From Eleginops maclovinus (Eukaryota > Chordata > Actinopteri > Perciformes > Eleginopidae), in contig NC_086352.1 in the NCBI RefSeq assembly GCF_036324505.1, positions 13,724,501 through 13,788,500 on the forward strand: a stretch of 64,000 nucleotides of DNA, written 5' to 3'. The translations under genes and the position numbers were made by a program. Below the pieces are notes generated by a model that saw only the letters and a program-made list of their open reading frames with translations, was not told where the DNA came from and searched no databases. The stretch's first letter is position 1; each line of letters begins with the position of its first letter. Shown here piece by piece: positions 38,639 through 56,653 of this stretch.

Positions 38639-40183
38639 CGTGAACACTTACAGATCCTGTGCATTTGCAGCAGGCAGTTTGTTGGGTAGTTCTGGAGTCC
38701 AGGACATTTCTGGACCCCGTTGGGTCACACAGTTGGCCTGGTCGCCCTCTGGGTTACATTTCACAAACTTATACACTGCAGTTCTGGGTGCTCCTAGAGG
38801 GAGAGAGAGAGAGAGTTCCAGTTGATGTTCAATATGGTTTTTTTTTAAAGCAACATTTTATGCAACATTTCACTTCACTCAGCGTTGTATTAGGCAACAT
38901 CTGGTTGCTCATCTGGATCAAGTCAGTTTTACAATTAAGGTTTAATAGCTCCAGTTGATTTCAACATTATTCTGCAAGAGGGTACAAGACGGCTGGCTTA
39001 AAGACTTCAGTGCTGTTTATTGTCTTTAGTAATGTGTAAGAATAGGAAGTAAAGGCATTGCAGCCATTTTCTCAACACACCACAGTAAGGTGTTCATGGG
39101 GCGTATCTTCTGTAAAGAAATTAGCCAACAGCTATCCTCTGATCGGGAAATCTTGACTGTTTGATGATTGATGTTGTGGACTTAATTTGCACAAGTACAG
39201 TGCCAAAATGACCTTTTCCAGTTTACCCACATTAAAAGGGCTTTTGGCTTTAATAAAATCCTAGATTTAAAAAAAAGTCTAAGAGAAAGAAGGCCTGCCA
39301 TTTCTGCATGACACTGATCTGTAAGCAAATTATTCATTATATTTAGATTGAACCCAGCCTTTATATATTCTTTGGGAACTAATAACATAATCTAAAAGTG
39401 GTTCAATCTTAACAATATAGAAAACACAATTCACCATTATTGTGATATTGTTGATATGGGGGACAAGTTCATAATTCTTAGTATAGCCTACAATATTTCT
39501 ATTTGAAAACATTAGCCTGTTCGTTTGTTAGGGTTTCCCCATAAAGTTCCCTTTCTCCATGACTATTGTGTCATGGTGAGAGTCCAAAAATCCCCCTTAT
39601 ATGTTCAAAGTTTTCAACAAGCCCCAACAGAAACTTGTCTGGAAACTGAAACACCTTTACTATTTCCGATTTCACATAAATAGTACAAGACAGGGTCTCC
39701 CACACGTGATCCCTCATGAAATTTGTTCCTCACCATAATATCATATCAAAGATTAAATGTGTGTTTTCTTTCTGTGCCATCAGCTCAGCAATGAGGAAAG
39801 AGAAACCTGACGTTGACGTATGAGTCACAGTAACTTACGGTAACTCCAATATGCTGACATTGTGATGCAAAAAGTGGACCAGATCCTAATATCTCTTGTC
39901 AATCAAAGGACCCCTGACGGCCCTAAAACCTCAGATTGGACCACTTACTATAGCTCGGGTATTGTGAAAATATTCTGGAGTAGTAGTTATTAAAGTACGT
40001 ATTAAAGTACATTTCCTAAACTGTCAGGATGTTGAATTGCATCCATTAAAGTCTGTCTAAATGACGCCCACATGTAGTCTTCTGTGGGCTTCGTCACTAA
40101 ATATTTTATAATACAATTGTCGACTTACCGTTTCCGTTATGTAAGGCGAGGCAGGAGATAACGAAGAACAGGATCAGTTTCAT
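36112..40183 (-). CDS. srgn: srgn, serglycin core protein (complete)
   Basis: Four exons: 40183-40129, 38793-38652, 36561-36317, 36212-36112, giving 180 residues. Serglycin is the granule proteoglycan of blood cells; its glycosaminoglycan chains bind proteases and other cargo. The N-terminus MKLILFFVISCLAL is a clear signal peptide. Exon 2 carries the family signature: CNPEGDQANC followed by TQRGPEMSW (human has CNPDSNSANC). The two Cys are at about 31 and 40. The large acidic exon 3 has Ser-Gly attachment dipeptides in DGSGAF and TGSGES (about 109 and 134) rather than the long SG repeat of mammals. The tail ends HLLQL. The position between vps26a and kifbp is that of human SRGN. Splice phases all agree. 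Fish serglycins are poorly conserved, so synteny and the Cys motif carry the call. Confidence 0.87.
37563..37655. repeat. (CA)n microsatellite with GCAC units, srgn intron 2
   Basis: A (GCAC)n start passes into a pure CA run. It lies deep in the intron, about 1 kb from both flanking exons. Confidence 0.97.
38533..38636. repeat. (CA)n microsatellite beside the srgn exon 2 donor
   Basis: A CA run with one CT interruption, read as (UG)n in the transcript. It begins about 15 nt after the srgn exon 2 donor. Confidence 0.97.
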
Positions 40184-40314
40184 CTTCAACTTTGTCCTTC
40201 TTTAACAAAAACACAGAACAAATCCAAAGGGCCTCCTTCCCGAAATGAAGCTTCTTGGGCTCGAGGTGAATAATAAGTGTAAAGTGTGAACTCCCCTAAA
40301 GGAGCTCAGCCCCC

Positions 40315-40336
40315 TGAGTGCGTCATGGTTTCCTGA
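40315..40336 (-). promoter_or_regulatory. srgn: CRE-half and ETS-like sites upstream of srgn
   Basis: On the minus strand a TGACG half-CRE (40321-40325) lies next to a CAGGAAA ETS-like core (40330-40336), about 140-150 nt above the srgn ATG. CRE-half and ETS elements close to the start are described for mammalian SRGN promoters. Conservation here is inferred from short motifs only. Confidence 0.35.
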
Positions 40337-42635
40337 AGACTCTAGTGCAGAAAATGACTGCACATCCTCAGTGGAAACTTTTGCATTAGCAGTCTCAAAT
40401 ATCAGATATCAAGTCGGAGTTTGTGTAACTGAACTCAAGGAAATACCAGAAGATTCAATCTGTGTTTCTGATAATACCGAGCGAGAGGAAGCGAGTCTTA
40501 ATTGGTTGCTGGCTCATTTTGTAGTGAGATAAGAACACGATATCTTTGAGGGTTTCTTCTTTCAAGTGAATACATTTCAATTAAATTGCTTGTGTTCTTT
40601 TTAGTTTTTCACGGTTCATGCAAACATAAATGTGAAGCACTCTTCGTGTGTGTCTGTGAGAGAGAAAGAGAGAGAGTTTTCACCTCTTTAACTTTTTGCG
40701 CCTATTTTTTTTTTTTTTTACTTATGGTTTTATCAGGCTTAACACAGCATCCTTTACTGTGGTAAAACAAGGAAAAGCAATTATAATGTGGGATCTGTCC
40801 TGCAGGTCCTAAAACCCCTATTAAAATACCTACACAACAAACTGCACAGCAACAGAGCCATCTCCCGAGAAACCTACCACACATCACCACTGCTTTGTCC
40901 TCTCTTTATATGTGCAAATGTTGACTGGATGTGTTTATCAGTGTTGCAAGTGATATATTGGACTTTAGCGCATGCTTTTCTATTGAACTATTGTGTGTAT
41001 TTGTGTGTTTCATGCATTCTCTCGTTATCCGGATTTATGTATGCATGCATGTGTTTTTCAGTGGTAATGAAATCTAATGCATTTACTCAAGAGTGACGTT
41101 TTGCATTTTTTTCCACCACATATTCTTACAAAATGTTGTACTTGTTGTAGTGCAATTATTTACCAGCCATACTCTTTTACGCAAAAATGTATTGCATGCA
41201 TTTGAGATATATGATCATTTTATAAAATATGGTTTATATTCTAGATTAAACCATGTATAAATCAGTTCAATTAGCTTTACCGTAAGCACATCAAAATGCA
41301 GCTTGTGTTTGAAATGTTAGAGATTATTTATAACACTCTTAACAAAGCCTTGAATGGCATCATGAACAGCTTATGATGTTTCAATGACATATTGTTGCTA
41401 TACTTCTTATGTTCAATGCAGGACTCATTTATAATGTTGTATTTATATACCACGGTATTGCTCGTGTCAATCAAAAAGTGTCCTCCACGAACTCTCATAT
41501 ATGTGTATATTTGTGTGTTTCACTTTCTGTGACGTAATACTGTGCTCGTAAACACAAGTTGAGACATTTCCAATGTGGAACACCTGGTATGTACCGGTGC
41601 CTCGGGCAGACGAAGTGTATTTAAGATCAACTCAATGATGATTCAGAATTTATCCAAAATGCTCCTGCCCTGCTTATGAGCTGGAAGACCATGAGAAGAA
41701 ACTCCTCCTACATGGAATAAAATGTGCGTGTCATTTTAAAGAAGTGTGAATGATGGTTCGATTTAAAATACAATAAGAAAAATTCAGTGTTGACAGAGTT
41801 GTAAGTTACAGTTTCAGGGGGACTCATAAATCAAACTTTTAAATGTTGCTGATGATCAGATATCTCTCTAATGTCAATGACCTGAAACAAAAACCGCCAT
41901 TCCATCTAGTGCAGGTGTTTTAAAAAGAAGATCAATATATTCAAAATACAGACTTTGCCTGCTGTCCCTACAGACATTCATCAGAGTATTACTTTCTTTT
42001 CTAATGTCCTAAGACTTCAAGGTGAGCACCAGAAAACTTTGCAAGGTTAGGCTTCAAGTGATGAGGTAATCACCATGAATAAAAGACGGTTAGGACATTT
42101 AGTTATTTCAGGGTTTAAATAACCAATTCAATATAAAAATGAAATTTGTGCAAGAAGAACAGAAATTACATTAAATCCAAAATGCACAATATACTGATGT
42201 ATCATGGTATACAGACAGTGGATTTTTTTTGAGGGGAACATTTAAAGAGATGCTGAGGTTTATGAAAATGTTACCCTTAAGCCTGACCATTATGAACTTT
42301 ATATTAACATTTCCAATTTATTTAACACAATGTCACACTTATTGTTCCTGATCAGTTTGTCTGCACAAAATGCATCTGTATCGAGGCACCTGCTGAATGC
42401 TCTGCTGGGTTAAATCCATAAACACTTGAATTCAGTGTAGATGTTGATAAGAATTAGATGATCTGAAAGCATCTGTGGTTTTGTGATCGTCACATCTTGT
42501 GAGAATCAGCAGTTTAATCTCACATCACATCATGTTATTGCACCACCTGACCCTGATGATGCTACACAACACAGCTTGTTGTCAGGCAAACTAATCAGTC
42601 ATTTATCTTAAATGTTTGGGTAATTCCTGTCCAAA

Positions 42636-42783
<148 letters not shown>

Positions 42784-42839
42784 GTGAACAACTAACCGTG
42801 GTTTATGATGTTTGGATGGCTTTCCGTTGGATCAGTCTG

Positions 42840-42842
<3 letters not shown>

Positions 42843-42938
<96 letters not shown>

Positions 42939-42945
42939 TGTGTGT
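42843..42945. repeat. (TG)n microsatellite
   Basis: TG run of about 103 bp with one TA interruption. It is the inverted complement of the AC tract 61 bp to its left. Confidence 0.98.
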
Positions 42946-43084
42946 TTGTATAAATGTTACAGTCATCACTGTGTCAAATATTTGTTGAATTCCTGTACAA
43001 CAGAGACGGAAGTGGTTCTCTGGGCTGAATACTACATTCCTCTGGTGGACGGCCGTTGGGGTCCTCTCATTCCTCTTCATACTT

Positions 43085-43228
43085 CTACCTCACCATGCCT
43101 TTTTTTATGGGAGAGGAACGATGTTACAAGGTGGATAAAGCAGCAGGCTGAATTCAAACTGAGGTCCGCAGCAGCACGGACTGAGCTGCAGTACATAGGC
43201 CACCAGCTTTAACCACTGAGCTAAATGC
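43085..43228 (-). mobile_element. tRNA-derived SINE-like sequence
   Basis: Read on the minus strand it starts GCATTTAGCTCAGTGGTTAA, a tRNA head with an RNA polymerase III A box (43212-43223). A B-box-like AGTTTGAATTC follows at 43160-43150. The spacing is that of a tRNA. The acceptor stem and anticodon arm do not fold as a true tRNA, and unrelated sequence follows. The 3' boundary is a guess. Confidence 0.55.
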
Positions 43229-43399
43229 TTCCCTCTCCTCTCCATGCCTATTTTGTGTCACACAAGAAAAGAAAATACCACAGAAAGAGAAAACAAAAAT
43301 GTTTGTTTCAGATTACTAATTTGTACGATGCTGCAGGAAGTGGTAACATCAGTTGCTATCATTTTCCTTCAGGAAATGACACACTAGCCTACCCAACCT

Positions 43400-43511
<112 letters not shown>

Positions 43512-44593
43512 CAGAAAAAGCCACAGTATAATTTTAAATTCTCCAATAGGGTGAGATATTCAAAGCTCTGTTATCTTCCATACATTTAAAAAAAGAAAAC
43601 AAATTACAACCTCAATATTTGTTACAGGTCTAATCTTGATAAAATAGTATTAAGAATTCAATAACTTTAGGTAAAATATTAAAATAGGGAATGGAAAGAG
43701 AAGTAGTGGGGGAGTTATAATGATGCCTCCAAAGTCATAAACACACTTTATTCATTATTAACTGAGTGTGCAAATGGTTCATGCCGAACTGTAGCTCTTG
43801 CCACTATACGATAACATACAAATCTTGTTCTCGTTTTTCTTGAAGGGCTTGTTGAGCTTTCCAGTACCACTTCCCCTTTTGAAATAAGTCAAGTTATATG
43901 TAATTGATGAGACATTCAAGATTTAGAGTGCTTCATTTTAGAGTCACTTCTGTCTGTTTTACATAAACGTTTTACATAAATGACATAATGTGATTTGTGA
44001 CCTTAAGAAACTGCAGGTCACTTTAAGATGAAAAATTAAGATGTTGTGTATTTACTGTAAATCTATGTATGTGTACTCTGTGTAAGGGTGGATCTTCCAG
44101 TAAGCCCTCTTAATTTGCCTAGAGAGCTTAATGCAAAATAATTCAAGGCACATCCAAGTGTCCTGCGTTGAGCAGGTATGTAAACGCACGTTTTGACAAG
44201 CATCAGACATGTTAGTAGGAACATGAATGAAAGCTGGAAGCACAGGTTATGATGTGTTCAGAATCAGAATCAGAATCCCTTTATTAGTAAAATGATGGTA
44301 TATGACAATTATATTAAATGAATTAGTAAAAGTGCTGATTCTTTTGTTTGTGGAGTCCACATCTGCCAGATCTCTTGGACTTGATTGGCTATAATGGTGA
44401 GTTAAGAAGAATGAGGAAGCATGACCACTGGGATAGTTGGGAATTACACCTGCTTATAAGTCTGACCTCAGTTGCACTTTCCCCTTACAAAACAACGAGA
44501 CATATTCTCAGAAATTGGTGGGGCTTCATAGCAGATTTCAGATGAGAAAGGATGACGATCACTAGCTGGTATTTCGACATGGGTGTGTAGTAC

Positions 44594-44599
44594 TTTATT
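44594..44599 (-). other. kifbp: candidate kifbp polyadenylation signal
   Basis: AATAAA on the minus strand, about 940 nt after the kifbp stop. Confidence 0.35.
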
Positions 44600-45540
44600 A
44601 TTTTATCACCATGACATACATTATCTGCTGTACAACAAACAAGATGAAGTTGTGATTCATAACACGCAGGACAAAAATATACAAGAGTATATATAAGAGT
44701 TCACCTGGTCAAAGCTGGCATCATGCAGATTATAATACCTCATAAACCAACATTAATAAGTCCACTTTATATCTGTCCCTAAAAAGGGTTGTTTCTGACA
44801 GTTCAGACCGTTTTCCAGTTTTCAAAACAAGCATCTCCGTTTTAAGGCGCAACAACAACTGGTCAGTAGTCAACTCTCCTATGGCTGCCTACTGTTATTA
44901 TCATGGTTACACTAACCCTGGCAACAGTAGGCTTTAACATTTGTTTTAACATCAGAGACATTAAGAAACAAAAGTTGAGTGTGCTAAAGTGCTTCATAAA
45001 ATGAAACAAAACAAAATAATAATATGTTATTTACATATATGACCTTTAAGGATCTTAGTCCAATCATTAAAAAAAAATTAAAAGGGAGCTTGTGATATTT
45101 TAGCGGTATACCAACAAGTATTTCTTTACACTGTGGTTTAGAACAAAGGTTAGAAAAACTGTTCACACGAATTTCAAATTGTTGAAAAGCTTATTATCAA
45201 CCGATCTCAATTGTTTCTTAGTACTGTGAGAAAGACATTTTCATGTTCATTTTAAAGAGAGTAACTGTTGTATTTCAATTAAAAGAAATTTAACAACACA
45301 TTTTACTTCACAGAGGGAGCACGTTTGTACAATGTGTGATGGGTTCAAAGGTCTTGTGAAAGCAGCATGCACACTGCCCAACGGAAATCTGATGAAATAA
45401 GCAGATCCAGTTTCTCAAATTTTAGGGAATGTCCACTGACTGTAAAAGATGGTACAATTAGATCGACTGACTCATTTTTGGGGACATGTTATACTTTTAA
45501 GTCATTAAACTAGTCATTCAATAAAGAGAGGTCGCATAAT

Positions 45541-51695
<6,155 letters not shown>

Positions 51696-53581
51696 GTTTA
51701 TCTTCTTCTTCTACGTTTTGACTACAGATACCGAAATACCACTCTTCTTCTGAGGTTTTGTTTTTGGTAGATTGCAATAAGAACTTTTAGGTGCATACTG
51801 CCATCTACTGTGCCAGATTTTGTAGGACAGGATATTATTCTGTACTAATCTAATGTACTGTCAAAGGTCTGAACATTTTTCCTAGATTATTTTAACCAAT
51901 CCGGTGTGTATTAAGAAATATACTATGCTGTTTCCCTGTCTGAATTTCATCAAATCTTAGCTTGTTTTTTTTTTTAGCTACCCTGTTTGCAAATTCATTA
52001 TCCTCAGATCCCACAAGTACTTTATACCCTTTCAATGTCAATTTCTATTTTTATATTTCCAACACTGTATTTGCATCATCAAAATGTATGGGTTTATTTA
52101 CTTTGTGTGTCTCCAATGCATTTTTTGTAAGCAGTGGCGTAATATAACAAACTTAGTAAAATGTTGAGGTAGGTACTTTACCAGTGTTTCCAATTTGCCT
52201 TGTCTACACCTGGAGATAATTTCAGGGGGAAATATTGTACTTAGTAGACAACTCCTGTAGTGGACTTATGTAGTTTCAGTGTGGTCTCAACTCATTTATG
52301 GATGTTGCTGCAAGGTTTTTGATTAAACTGTCCAACAGCATATAAAGAAGTCAAAAATAACTTCTTTGACAAATAACAATATTACCTCAAAAATATAAAA
52401 GGCTCTATTCACTTAAGTGCATGATGTTTTACTAAAGGACCTTAAGGTGGTAAGGGGTAATGGATTAGAATCACATCTTGACCACTGGTTTTGAAGATGT
52501 TGATTAATTCCTTTTTTGTATTAAATTGCATAAAATAACCATTAATTTCATGTTCATTTGATTGGTATTTTCTAACTTTGTTGAAAAGAGTAGTGGTGTT
52601 ATTTAAACAAGGGCATTATGTTGCAGACCAAAGTGTCGAGTGTAAATACGCAGCAGTGTTCTCCTTGACATTTACCATGGAAGAATATCTGACGTTGTGA
52701 TGGACGACTGATTCCTGACAATTACCGTGGAACAAAAACTATTACCGGACGAAAACTGCAATCAAAAATTTGAACTTAAATAATAAATCACTCACTTGTT
52801 TAATTGTGTTCAACTTCGCTATAGCCAGTTTATTTGTACAACTCCAGAGATTCAAATGAATTATTAGGGAAAAATAACGTTTATTATACAATGACAATAA
52901 ATTAATGTGACTGACATATGAGAACAGACATTACATGTTTTGGTCAGCACTGACATAAGCAGCTTTTCTTATTTATTACAATATAATAAAGCCATATCGG
53001 CTCTTCATACACACTCTGTTTTCATTTTTCAGCTTAACATTTTACTCCACAGTACAATAAACAAAGAGCTAAGCTCTCTGTGTGTCCTCTGCATTAGAGT
53101 AAAGGTTAAAGAATGAAAGTGCTTGGCAAATGATAATGTGCCATGGTATGAACATATTTGCACAAACTGACCTCAGGCTGAGTTCCCAATGACATATCAT
53201 TATTTTTCAATTAATAAACTAGAAAGCAACAGAAATATTATTGCTGATGACCTAAAATAAGTGTAACAGCAAGTGTGAAAGACAGCTAACTGTCAGACTT
53301 GTTAGCTAAGTGTGCTTTCACCCACAATATACTTTGTGTCATGATGACTTTTGCGAAATTTAAAATAAATTACAGCAGTTCACTCTAATTCTTGGGAGGA
53401 AAGCAAATGCTTTTTTCTGTCTGCAGTAAAAAGTGACTAAAACTTGTGAGGATGATCAATCTTGGTAACATCAGGATTAGATGGTGAAAGTGGCACAGCT
53501 TCATTGAGATAACGTGTTTAGATTCAGTAGTTTTGATGTCCAGGTTATGGTGGCTGTTGAAGAAGTGGGTCACCACTGCCA
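51696..53581. other. kifbp upstream region and mpc1 3' UTR, no gene seen
   Basis: 1.9 kb of AT-rich DNA. A minus-strand AATAAA (52971-52976) is the best candidate end of the mpc1 transcript. No clear TATA or CpG-rich promoter core was recognised above kifbp. Confidence 0.5.
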
Positions 53582-56074
53582 TTAAGATCCCTTCTTCTTG
53601 TCCATGCTGTAATCAAACAGAAACAGTCAGAGTGCTAACATTTCTCTTTTGTCCCGTCACCTTAATGTCAAAGATTATTCAAGGATTTGGGATATATGTA
53701 TTATTACCTGGTGTCATTATCATATCATAACAGAGTAAAAATCAGAAAAAAGCGTCAACAGAAAATCCCAGCATAGAATTTTGCTTACTTGTATTTGATG
53801 AGTCGACTAGCCTGGATAAGCTGTGCAGACTCGTTGGTTAAATGGCAAGCAAACAGCAGCCAGTTACGAGGCTGCACCTTGTAGGCGAACCTCATGAAGA
53901 GCAGTGAATAGCAGGACAGAGCTGTGAGGACGGAATAAACACAGGCAATGGTTTATTGATATGCTTACTACTCACTTCTTATATACTTTTTGTATTTTTT
54001 GATGAGTAGTGGTAGGAGTACTTCTATTTTTTTAATTCAACCACTTTGCTTTGATTTCCTATTTGTATACTGCTTTATTAACATATCAAGTCTGACATGT
54101 TCCTTCATCGCAGCAGCTTCAATGCAACATCAACAAGGAGAAATATTTAGTCTATTCCTATTTGTTTTTATATACTCCAGTACTACAGTACTAATGACAT
54201 GTACAACCACTTAGACCAACTGTTCAGTTCCTTTGAAGCCTTCTTGATTTTTTTTTAAAAAATTCAAATGTAAGAAGCAGTCAAATAAAGTATCTTCTGT
54301 TACAATAAATTGCAGCTGTAGTTTACAATCGTTAATGGTTAAACTAACACAGTTATCCAGAAATGGATGCGGGTGTTGTGTGTGCTCTTTATGTCTACAT
54401 CTGTCTTTATCTTACCAAAGGTCATCCTGCCACTGATTATCTCAGGGCTCTTCTTCATATCTGCAATGGCGGCAATAGGAAGACCCCAGTTTGCTATAGG
54501 GCCCCAGAAATGCTGTACAGATAAACACAAAGGGACAAAATATAGCTTTAAGCATATGTACAGTAGGTAGGAGACTAACAGAAAGCTTAAGCTAGACATA
54601 ACCAAAGGGAATTACAGATAAGGTGAGGCGCAGATAGAAATATATTGACAGTACTTACTGTGCTGTTGTTTTTTTTTAATTCAGGGCCACATGGAAGAGA
54701 AAAGAACATAAATAAAGATGTGAGATGGGGGCAAAACAAAAGCTGCTGCCATGCAAAACAGGTCATAGGTCAGTTTCAGGACAGGTACATTCACAAAATA
54801 GAGAATTGCTACAATTTAAAAAGCACTGCTTTTCAAGGGAGTACAAAATACTGCTTTGTTGCAAAATGACTAAATGAATGAATAGTAAGTGTGGAGTAAC
54901 ATTTAAGTATCTGGAAGAAAATATTAAAAACATTTACAGTCAACTGTCTTCCACACAAGCTGATGGTAAAGCAAGATTACTGTGTTTTCTACACAGAACA
55001 CACCAACACAGAAAGCCACAGAAACACCAGAGCTGATGCCAAAAATCTTACATTGGGATGTGAGCCTTCTTTACAACTACAGTGAATGTTCATGACCTTC
55101 TAGATGTTTTACTAACTGTGAAAGACAAATCATTAAAAAAAATAATAACCCTGGGGGGGATAACCTTCTGTATCAGTTACAAATGTAAACAAAGATGGCT
55201 TCTTGCGTCACTGTGTTACAATTTAGCCTTTATTCTCAATTTAAGACATGCATACTACAGACACCACCAGGCCATCATGTACACATTTATATAGTAGTTC
55301 TCTCTGCTTTGATGACATTTTTATTCAATACGATGTATGATTAGGGTTTATTTTAGGTGAAAATGATCATTTTTAATCCCATAGTAACATTCACAAACTC
55401 TCTGCAAGTGTTGACAGCATAAAAAAGCCCCATATTTACTGGCTCCAACATTTAAAACGCTTAAAATAACGCATCATAACTATTCAACAATATAGTGTAT
55501 TGATTGGAATACTGAGCACTTTAACTTTTGGTACTTCAAGTTCATTTTGATGTACTTTTATTTAGTAACATTTTTAACTCTACTTGTAAGAGAGTATTCT
55601 TACAATGTGGTATTGCTACTTTTACTAAAATATTTTTAGAGTTTTTCCTTCCATCAATGTTGACAACATACCGCAATTAGATATGCTCTAAAAAACGAGT
55701 TTATCCACAGTCTTCTCTTCTCATGAAGTGGAGAAACAAGTTAACTGAGTTACTTACTAAGGTTGAATAAAGAGCAAATGTCCTTGAAAACTAAAAAAGA
55801 ACTAAGAGAAACGATACCAATATAACAAAAAGAAGCAAACACATTGTTGAAAAGTGTCATTAGATTTTATAAAAACATTTTTTGACAGAGAACGACCGTA
55901 AATCAGCCTCTAGCTGCCGAGCTGTATGTCACGCAACAGCCACTGAGCTAACGTCACTTTAGCATGAGCGCTAATAGAACATCTAACAGCTTCATTTACA
56001 TACCTTGTCAAATACTCCCTGAACTCCTTGCTCTTCAGGTGGTCAATAGCTTTCCGTGCAATAATCCCTGCCAT
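53582..56074 (-). CDS. mpc1: mpc1, mitochondrial pyruvate carrier 1 (complete)
   Basis: Four exons: 56074-56000, 54512-54416, 53921-53789, 53606-53582, giving 109 residues, the same length as human MPC1. MPC1 pairs with MPC2 in the inner mitochondrial membrane to import pyruvate. Conserved family sequence is visible: [56 protein letters not shown], and [10 protein letters not shown]. Two hydrophobic segments correspond to the membrane helices, with an amphipathic N-terminal helix ahead of them. The tail MDKKKGS is basic. The exon 1 end is the one uncertain junction. The frame is kept only if the donor after 56000 (TAT|GTAAAT) is used, giving LTRY before HFWG. The better-looking AAG|GTATGT donor 4 nt earlier would shift the frame. 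In human this gene is on another chromosome arm (6q27), so its position beside kifbp marks a synteny difference. Confidence 0.94.
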
Positions 56075-56653
56075 GGTTTAACGTTGGTGTGGTGTTCTTT
56101 GGGTGAGAGGAGCACTCTTTGTCTGCTGAAGGGCGACTGAAAGCTCAGCTCAGAGGACGACTGGTGCAATTTCCGACCACAACATTGGCACTTTACGACA
56201 CTGTCGCAATTACGCAGCGTGACCTCTGTCTACCATATTAGACTTTTTTTCCCCAGAAAATCTGGAAATGTGCCCTTCTTTGTTTCATTGAACCCAAGAT
56301 TAAAACCTAAACATACAATATTTGTGGAAGCCTTAAGAGAGTACAGACAGATTACACAAAATACTTGAATATTTGAGAATATTTGCATGAAAAAAATGTG
56401 TTTGCATTTTTCAACAAGTTCCTCTTTGACTTCGACACATCTTCATTAAGACATTTGTTTATATCTGCAAAATAGGGTTCACCACAAACAACAAGATACA
56501 ACATCAAGATTACTTTAATTCATCTCTACAGAGAGATTGGAATGTGCTTATTTATTACAGTAATTTACGTTAAATATACCAAAACTGAATATAAAAAGCA
56601 ACCCATTCAGACAACCCACTTGCTATTATTTTTTAAATGTCAACGACTTGACA
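56075..56653. other. mpc1 upstream region and GT6 3' UTR
   Basis: The mpc1 promoter should lie just above 56075. The GT6 gene ends close by; its AATAAA is at 56551-56556 (minus strand), about 100 nt after the stop. So only about 450 bp separate the two transcripts. No further feature was recognised. Confidence 0.5.
56551..56556 (-). other. candidate GT6 gene polyadenylation signal
   Basis: AATAAA on the minus strand about 100 nt after the glycosyltransferase stop codon. Confidence 0.5.

Noticed and set aside
43150..43228. A functional tRNA gene on the minus strand
   Set aside because: The A and B boxes are recognisable, but the anticodon arm and acceptor stem do not pair and the 3' side runs into unrelated sequence, so a SINE head fits better.
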